Source: Fomes fomentarius (Eukaryota; Basidiomycota; Agaricomycetes; Polyporales; Polyporaceae). Taken from it: a stretch of 64,000 nt of DNA. The stretch is from positions 310,001 to 374,000 of the forward strand of contig JABYQN010000002.1 in assembly GCA_022606135.1 (NCBI GenBank), given 5' to 3'. The stretch's first letter is position 1; every line of letters begins with the position of its first letter. The notes under the pieces are model-generated. The model had not been told where the DNA came from. It searched no databases and saw only the letters and a program-made list of their open reading frames with translations. The position numbers and the translations under genes were made by a program. This document shows positions 57,315-64,000 of the stretch, in pieces.

Positions 57315-58135
57315 TCATATCGCCGTGGACAAACCCTGATTGGTGACCAATCGAGGAGTCAGTGGCGCCGCAGAATGAAAAGAATTGAAACCACTTACGA
57401 CGTGCAAATCATCCCAACTATACCACCACAGCAGCTGAGACTCGTGCCTATCGTGATTCATGGCATTATTCATAAATTCAACGACTTTGCTGATACCCAC
57501 GGAGTCGTCGATTGCATCGTGGCGCTCGATGGCATCGACGTTGGTGTACATGGCGAACATGTAGTCGTACTTGTCGGTAAACGGGCGCACATCATCTAGC
57601 TGAATATGCGTCTCCTTCTCCAGGTGCCTGTGTACCAAAGAGATCGCGACCTGGTCCATGAACTCCGCAAGGTCAGAATCCCGAGCTTCCTCTTCCGTCA
57701 ACTCGCCGAAGCGAATCACGGTCTTGCCGAAGGCCTTGACGAACATCGCTGGGAGTTGAAGTTCGAGCTTCTGCCACTCCGCATACTTCTTCAGATATTC
57801 CCTCTTGTAGGCCCAACCAAAGAAGAGTCGCGGTGAACTTCTGTTGCTGCTCTCACTGGGTATGAGGGCGCGACTGATCTTCTCCTTTGGCGCATAGAAG
57901 TTGTACAACCTCCGCCATTTCTACCACCACCACCGTTAGTAGTTAGCCAAAACTAGTCAAACGTGGTGATCAAATTTAGCCATACCGCCTTTTGTGCACT
58001 TTTCGCGCGATCCGTGAACTTCAAGATAGGAGCATGACTTTCGAGCCTTGATCGCCCGTGTTCGTCGAGGTCGAGCTCGAAGAGGTGGTCATCGTCAGGA
58101 TGGCGATTCCATATACTGTACGGGTTGTGCGGCAT
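57315..58135 (-). CDS. Small protein of an unrecognised basidiomycete family (copy 2)
   Basis: Exons 58135-57986 and 57920-57315, 251 residues if the end is unspliced. Exon 1 starts MPHNPYSIWNRHPDDDHLFE and ends TDRAKSAQKA; exon 2 opens KWRRLYNFYAPK. It shares with copy 1 (6129-6909): the intron position, RLFFGWAYKREYLKKYAEWQ, LTEEEARDSDLAEFMDQVAI, VRPFTDKYDYMFAMYTNVDA and LLWWYSWDDLH. A GTAAGT donor after DDLHV and an acceptor 63 nt on would remove 21 codons without changing frame. The conserved aromatic ending (WWWSW/WWYSW) and the central TNY/TNV motif are the strongest family marks. No transmembrane or signal segment. Function unknown. Confidence 0.68.
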
Positions 58136-58370
58136 GATAGAGGGACAAATCTCAGGTGAGGGTGAGTACTGAGGGTGTTCGGATAGTTAAGCTTATAAGC
58201 TTGTCGCCAGCAGTACTATTACTTATCAGTGAGAGATGAGACTTGGACAATATATCAACACGTGCCCGTGACACATCGCGCACTTGTGACTCAGGCGCGT
58301 TGCGTGCGCTTAGTCCTCAAAGGAAGTGAAAACTCGAACTCAATTCGAATAGCGGTCTACAATATCTCAC

Positions 58371-59600
58371 AGTGTCTGCTCCAGCTGTGTATTGAGAGGA
58401 GTCATCGAAAATGCCCGTAGGGGATACATTGAACTCACCGATATAAACGGTTGCTGATACCGCCTTGGCAATCTCTTCGTCAACTTCAGTCCCCCCTGCT
58501 GTTTCTGGAGCCATCATTCCAGCCACCATAGACAAGTTATCGCGTCCTCGGTGCTATTGTTCATAAAGGGATAAGAGAAGCCTCAGAATATGGGGGACAG
58601 ATTTGCGTACCAGGTTTGCCATTGCCGCCTCGAACGGCTTGTTCAGAATGTCCACGTAGGCTTTCCTCCATTCTGTCGCCTGTCGGCGAAACTTGGCTCC
58701 AGGAAACCACGGAGGAATGTGCTTGAGAATGGGGAAGCTTTCCACCAGATATCTTCCGGGAACAAACGTTTCCAGGAAGATATCGTTCCCTTCCTGGGTC
58801 AGGGATAGGTACTCGTCGTCGGGTGTGTCGACGTCTAGGCCATAAGCTATCTTCGTGATTGTAGCCCCGATGATACTCTTAACTGCGGTCGAAACGTGAA
58901 CCCATCGGTGACACTAGCAACACACTCACAACCTCATTTGTCCGGAGAAATCTTGGGGATGCATGAGCAAGTTCCGCAGCAGTCGCTGCGTCTGTTTCTC
59001 CAACAAAGGATAGTACTGCGAGACGGCGGTGGGGCCTAAGAAGCGGTGGTATTGTCTTCTTTGTGTCCGCCACTCGCCTCCAAGATTCAGGAGCACCATA
59101 TTCCAGCCTAGATCAATCCTACAATCGTATTATGTGAGTAACTTCCATGTACTCTCGACATGTGGATGGTACAGCAAGGGTACGAAGCTTACAGGTCGGA
59201 CATCGCAGAGGGGGGTCTGTCAGAGTACTTTGCAGATCGCTTCTCTAGAATCTCAGATATCGCGTCTTGGGATCCAAGTATTATGATATGCTGTCCTAGG
59301 GCGTCCAGGTGCACAATCTCCCCTGCAGTGAGGCGGTTGTGAGCCTATTTAAGGAGACGATGAATCGACCGCGTTGAATGCCTGAGACTTACCGTAGGTC
59401 TCACAGAGCCTATCATATTCCTTCGCCGACATTGACTTAGGGACGTCAAGGATATTCCCGATAAAGGGCAGTGGTGGGGGACCGGGCGGAAGCCTGACAT
59501 TGTTCCGACGCGATATGAATCCTATCACGGCAGTGAGAACCAGGAGAGTGATCACGAGTGAGAATGAAAATGAGTCAGGGAGGGGAGGAGTCGACGACAT
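58371..59600 (-). pseudogene. N-terminal half of a cytochrome P450 gene
   Basis: ATG at 59600 (MSSTPPLPDSFSFSLVITLL) with membrane anchor and proline hinge RLPPGPPPLPFIGNILDVP. It continues through EIVHLDALGQHIIILGS, WRTQRRQYHRFLGP, IPPWFPGAKFRRQATEW and the I-helix AGADT, and stops exactly at a splice donor (ACT then GTGAGA at 58370). No ExxR or heme loop exists downstream: within 240 nt another gene (57315-58135) begins. All exons are intact. The missing half matches the C-terminal half on the plus strand at 45938-46761 in intron position and phase. Without heme-binding exons it cannot make a P450. Confidence 0.88.
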
Positions 59601-59846
59601 CGTGAGGTCAATGAGAGGAAAGGCCTGCATGGAAGTTGGGTCATGGGCATACATATAGCACCAATGTGGCACCCTCAAAAATTTGGATAGGATAGAGAGG
59701 TCTCCACACATTAGAAGGTTAAGTTTCACATCTACATGAAAGTTATTCCTGGACAAGGGGTACAGAAAGATTGAGTCCATTTGGTGTGAGAAATTACCTG
59801 TGTAGGTGCTGATGGCGTTTCATGTCGATAAGTCAGGTGTGTTCGC

Positions 59847-60130
59847 TCACAGCCCCCCTAGTACCCCGACCGCTTGGGCGACCAGTTGCTGCAATGTATG
59901 GGAACGTGCGGTGTATGAGAACCCAAAGTAGTTCGGCACGGGGAAGCGAATCGAGAGCGGCCCTAAATGTACATCAGAAGAGGGAGTGGCAGGTCATCGG
60001 TGAAGACAACTCACATCCGAGTCGGCCTGTGCCTTCCTGGCGGCTTCAGAATGGCAGCTCGTCTCGACAGAGTCCCATTCCCGGAGACATTGTCCATTCT
60101 CCCACAGAGCCAGGTCCCGACTGTTCATGT
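59847..60130 (-). pseudogene. Truncated member of the unrecognised small family (copy 4)
   Basis: An exon ending EAARKAQADSD (other copies: SAQKA, AQEA, AAGKAQRK) is followed by a GTGAGT intron. The second exon, from 59962, contains PNYFGFSYTARSHTLQQL, matching LYRFGFPYKKASMLAYA and YYGWPFKVNDMMLYA, and then stops at 59847. The WTNY and WWSW regions are absent. Similarity is weaker than for copies 1-3, so this is a tentative relic. Confidence 0.5.
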
Positions 60131-60470
60131 TGAAGAAGGTACTTGGTAGCCGATGAAGAGGATTGAGAGGAGTGTGGTTGAGTAACCGCCTGCAGCGGGG
60201 AACTTACCCTGTGCCGAAACTTGAAAATATGATTTGGCTGCTAGATAGATCGTCCGCGTTGCATGGATTGCAGTCCATTGCATAGGCTCATATTCACATA
60301 CAATACATACACCATTCCCGTAGGATACTGCATAATGTGTCCACTTTGTGGGGAGACTAGAGAGTTCAAATGAAGTAGGTCAACAAAGATCAACGCAGTA
60401 ACGGGGGCGTTCTTGTCCTACGAAACCGATAAGTCGGAGGCAAGACTAATTGCCTGACGGAAGGTTCACA

Positions 60471-61265
60471 TTACGACCCTAGTCTTGTGACGTGAGCTTG
60501 CCCCCTACGCAACTGACTTGTCAGTCCCGAGTATGTCATACGCACAGAGAACTTGAAGGACGGACCATTTTCCTTGCACCTCTTGACTGTCGCATCGAAC
60601 TTGTCCTTGAACACGACCCTCACCGCCCAACCCACGCGCAGGTACGTGCCGGCATCCATCCGGAACTCACCCTGTCGATACCTCCTCTCGTAGTCGTCCC
60701 ACCACTGGCGCTCGTTCGTCCACACATGCTCCAGATACTTGTTGAACGCCGGCGTATACACAGCACGCCACCACTCAAGCGGCGTGACGTTGCATGACCG
60801 GCACACAAAGATCATTGCGAGCTCGTCGGCACGAAGGCCGTAGCTCAACTTGGCAAAGTCAAGGCCGTCGGGTCCGGTGTTGACCTTTTTAACCGCGAGA
60901 TTCATGAGCTTCTGGTGCAGGCGGTGTGTGATTGGGTACTGCTTCGGATGAGCGAGTGAGTATTCCCGGGGAAACCGTAGGCACGCTTCTATAGTGTCCG
61001 GCTGCCAGGTGGAGTCGAAGATACGTTCAATGTCGCGCATCAGCCCAGGGAAGGGTGGGGCGGGGATAGGGAAGTTGGCGGTTGGTTGCTGATATGGATC
61101 ACTGGTCGCCTCCGAGCCGGGGAACAGCGGGGCAGGGATAGAGTTGTTGGCGATTACTTGCTGATAAGTATTACTGGTCGTCTCCGAGTCAGGCAGAGAC
61201 CAGTCTGTCGTCGGCTGGGGGATAGGGTCCGGGAGTGTAGGGTTGTCTGGGAAGATGTAGGACAT
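60471..61265 (-). CDS. Hypothetical protein with internal repeat
   Basis: ATG at 61265 to a stop at 60471, 264 residues if unspliced; a GTGCGT donor after KFS and an acceptor 41 nt on would change the last residues. The first about 65 residues are Pro/Thr/Ser-rich and contain two tandem 24-residue units (SETTSNTYQQVIANNSIPAP and SEATSDPYQQPTANFPIPAP, each followed by LFPG or PFPG). The folded part begins about residue 70 with RDIERIFDSTWQPDTIEACL, then LRADELAMIFVCRSCNVTPL and WWRAVYTPAFNKYLEHVW, and looks helical and aromatic-rich. No known domain is recognised. Compact open frame and good codon character support a real gene. Confidence 0.6.
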   Translation of the reverse strand: MSYIFPDNPTLPDPIPQPTTDWSLPDSETTSNTYQQVIANNSIPAPLFPGSEATSDPYQQPTANFPIPAPPFPGLMRDIERIFDSTWQPDTIEACLRFPREYSLAHPKQYPITHRLHQKLMNLAVKKVNTGPDGLDFAKLSYGLRADELAMIFVCRSCNVTPLEWWRAVYTPAFNKYLEHVWTNERQWWDDYERRYRQGEFRMDAGTYLRVGWAVRVVFKDKFDATVKRCKENGPSFKFSVRMTYSGLTSQLRRGQAHVTRLGS

Positions 61266-62472
61266 ATTGCGTCAACAGAGGCAGAGGATGGCGGCGTGCA
61301 TGTGCATAACCGTGATTCCTTCAAATGTATTTATGCGTCGCAGTGGCTTTGACATGCTGCGTTTGTGAAGAACAACGGTTGACCGCAATTCTACTCCAGA
61401 CTCTGCTAGGTGCACCGACCACATCATGCACATGCAGGCGTAGTGGACGCTGATAATAAGTGGCCACGAAGGAGCTCCACATAGATCTCCCACCTCAAAG
61501 GGACATTTGTGGTCCGTGGATGCTGCGGCGTTGCTATTGCCAGTGGCCACTGGCACGTGGCGAGAAAGAATTCAAGACAAAAGCACACAAAGGTGGAAAG
61601 CGCTATGATGTGCTTACAACAGGGTCACTTATTCGTTCAAAGGCGCACGAGTGAATTGAGCAACATGCATCATCAACGGGGAGTTGAGTCAAGGTTCATT
61701 GACAACCGAAGTCTGGGACGACTTGGTTGCAGAGTGGTCGAAATGGCGATGCATATTAGCGCTCGCGACATTCGTTTGGGGTAGGCGCCCAAACACGGTC
61801 GTATCGGCCCGGTCTCTCGAGTTATTTTGCAAACAGCTGTCTCTATGTGGAATGTCTCTTGCACGACGTCCGAGTCCTTCCGACATCATTGCTGAACGTA
61901 GCACGCTCTGATGTTGTTGAAGAGTCTCTGTGTAGGTCAGGTTTACCCCTTTCGTGGCGCGTTCCAGACAGTGATTGAAGGAGTCAAAGCACTCTACAGT
62001 GCAGTACAGTCTTTACTGCAAACGAAGGATCAACCAGGCTGCGACAATTGATAGGTAGAAGCGGCGACGCTGACCTGCGTAGCCGGCAATGCCATCTCGT
62101 CCTAGCCAATCCAATCGGGCCGCGCAGCGGCTGTGATGACCAGGAAGTGAGATCGGTGACAAGAAGAGTAGGCGCCAGCAGTACCGAACGGTGTTCAGCA
62201 TCATGTCTATCGGCCCGCGAGGCGGAGAGAAGAAGAGGAAAGCAAGAGGAGGAAGATGCGAGCTGACTCGAAGGGTTTGTTCAGGGTGGACTTGGTCAAC
62301 TGCGAGTGAATCTATGGCGGGAGTGAGTCACACCTGCCCTGGACTCTAGGCGACGGGTCCCAGACTCCGGACATCAACGTTCATGGCATGGTCTTGTACT
62401 GGTACTAGATCGATAGTGTGGCATAAGGACGCGACCTCGACTCTGTTCTCCGATCCGAATATTGTCTGTCAG
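61266..62472. other. Intergenic region
   Basis: No convincing gene. Small open frames on both strands overlap each other. Holds the downstream end of the arrestin-like gene and the promoter of the gene at 60471-61265. Confidence 0.45.
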
Positions 62473-63885
62473 CTAGTACTTCTCGTCGTCCCACGTGCGG
62501 TCGTCTGTATTCCAGTATGCTCTGCAGAAGACAAGCAAATCAGTAACACATTGGCGCATGACCGTAAGAGAGAAATGGACGTACGGAGGGAGCTCGAGAG
62601 AAGAAGGTCCTTCTATGTCATCAGACGTCTGCGCCAGAGGCTTGTCGATGCCCGAGGCGATCGTCACTGGAACTTCAAGCTTCACTGTATTACCGACGCC
62701 CGGGAAAGCCACCTTCACATGGAGCTGGTGCTAGACGTCGAATAGCAAGTCAAGACGCATCAGCTGACACGAATATCAGAACGGGGAGAACGACATACAG
62801 AACAGTCCAGGAAAGGCTGCTCGAACGACGGCGGGCAGTTTAGCTTGAACGTCGACCGATACGTCGCACGCTGTACCCACACGCCCGTCGTCTGGGGCCC
62901 GACCGCTCCCTTCTCGTTTCCTTTCTCTGAGTAACCGGTTGCATCCAATGGGACCCATTCCCTCCCAGGTGCCTCAACGCCGACAGGACTCGTGTTCCTA
63001 CTGCCCTCCTTCCCGCCTAGGAAGCGTGTGCCGTTGTTAGACACAGTACAGCGCTGGTACCTTCCATGGACCTTCAATATCCAGTAAAGCCCGAAATTTA
63101 TACCATGCGGCGTCTCCGGGAGAGGCGGGAAGACCGGCTTGTCAGCCGGGTGCGCGTCCGCCTTGGCCTTCGAGAGCGGCGCACTCGTCGTGATGATGGT
63201 GATCGCGTACGGGATATCGGAGAACAGAGGCAAGACAGGGATATCCGGCAACTCGAGCTCGATCTGGACCTTGGAGTAGTCGCCCCAGAGTCCTTTGCGG
63301 ATATGCTCGTCCTTTGTCCCCACGACCTTCATCTCGTGCGTCATGTTCTCCTCGCGGATGCGAGTCCCAGTCGATTCGGCCGGGAGCACCACCAGCGGGA
63401 TGCGGTGTTTCTTGTTGAGGGTGAGAGCTCCTTTGCGTGCGCCGATGGCCGCGATCGCATACTTGACTTGAACGGTATAGTTGCTGTCGTGGAGGAGAAG
63501 TGGAGGTGGGAGGCTGGTTGGGAATGTCAGCGAGAAGGGAACGCGAAGGACGTGTTCGCCTGCGGAGGGGTATACGGTGCCGCGCGACCAGATATTCGCT
63601 TTCTGGTCGACAAGTTTCGTGTTCTCGTATAGCTCGGCCTCGTTGCCGGTAAGCCATCTACGAGCAAAGTATCAGAGTAGGTTTCACTGGGGACAGCGCG
63701 TATTGTCGAATCACGATGGATACGTACGTCTTGAAGCTGCCCCGGAGGTGGACAAACACAGCTTCAATCTGCTCCTCCTGAAGCTGTCGGAAGTCGATCT
63801 CGACTTCTCCAGAGATTGTGCTTCCTGGGGTGTACACCACAGGTGGGGTGTAGAGAGTGATTGCGTAGGTCGAACGGTTGAACAT
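62473..63885 (-). CDS. Alpha-arrestin-like protein
   Basis: Exons 63885-63728, 63657-62799, 62730-62585 and 62521-62473 give 403 residues. The N-terminus (ITLYTPPVVYTPGSTISGEV) and following strands (EAVFVHLRGSFKT, AGEHVLRVPFSLTFPTSLPP, NYTVQVKYAIAAIG) are typical of the arrestin N-terminal domain in fungal proteins. The ending LPPAYWNTDDRTWDDEKY contains a PPxY motif, the site at which alpha-arrestins recruit Rsp5/NEDD4-type ubiquitin ligases; it appears only after splicing from a GTACGT donor. Alpha-arrestins link membrane transporters to ubiquitin-driven endocytosis. Introns are 63-70 nt. The C-terminal arrestin domain is less clear. Confidence 0.85.
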
Positions 63886-64000
63886 ATCTTGGACGATGAT
63901 GGATGGTTAGTGCTGAGCCGATGTGTCTTGACTGCGTTGGATCGGATTCGCCGCTCGCAAAAGGGGTCATGTATATATCACTTCACTGCACAGCATCTGC
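63886..64000. other. Right edge, promoter side of the arrestin-like gene
   Basis: Upstream region of the minus-strand arrestin-like gene; a TATATATCA stretch at about 63972 may be its TATA-like element. No other feature seen. Confidence 0.4.

Noticed and set aside
1..64000. CRISPR arrays, bacterial-style operons and riboswitches
   Set aside because: None seen; the spliced gene structure is eukaryotic.

Overview
This window looks like nuclear DNA of a filamentous basidiomycete, most likely an Agaricomycete of white-rot/polypore type. Reasons: genes are split by many GT-AG introns of about 50-70 nt, coding regions are GC-rich, and the gene set is typical of that group (secreted sedolisin protease, GMC oxidoreductase, several cytochrome P450s, expanded fungal kinase-like genes, BTB and F-box-like proteins, a chromovirus). 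The clade call is an inference from gene content; no rRNA or other marker is present.

Layout. 0.9-6.9 kb: Hikeshi (Hsp70 nuclear import), then three kinase-like genes in different states of decay, then a member of an unrecognised small protein family. 7-12 kb: mostly gene-poor, with a decayed second copy of Hikeshi. 12-16.6 kb: sedolisin protease, BTB protein and a DMAC1-like small membrane protein. 16.9-23.7 kb: a complete Ty3/gypsy chromovirus on the minus strand, with LTRs that appear identical and a 5-bp target duplication. 23.8-27.4 kb: two related proteins of unknown function around a kinase relic. 28-42 kb: a housekeeping block with HMG-CoA lyase, an ArfGAP, an F-box-like protein, MRE11 and a GDP-fucose-type transporter. 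42.9-61 kb: an accessory block with a GMC oxidoreductase, P450s, an MFS transporter and its decayed copy, and four members or relics of the small unrecognised family. 62.5-63.9 kb: an arrestin-like protein.

Main observations. (1) Two half P450 genes, an N-terminal half at 58.4-59.6 kb on the minus strand and a C-terminal half at 45.9-46.8 kb on the plus strand, end at the same intron in the same phase. A single inversion of about 12.4 kb would explain both. (2) The chromovirus has its protease active site upstream of any Pol start codon, which implies -1 frameshifting. It also has one amber codon in an otherwise open gag frame, and a candidate self-priming site instead of a tRNA primer site. 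(3) A small protein family not recognised here occurs four times, two apparently intact and two broken, with a conserved intron position. (4) Several gene pairs (Hikeshi, MFS, kinases, the small family) show duplication followed by decay. (5) Three gene models need introns of only 31-34 nt. Exon models were built by eye from splice signals and reading frame; exon ends are predictions.
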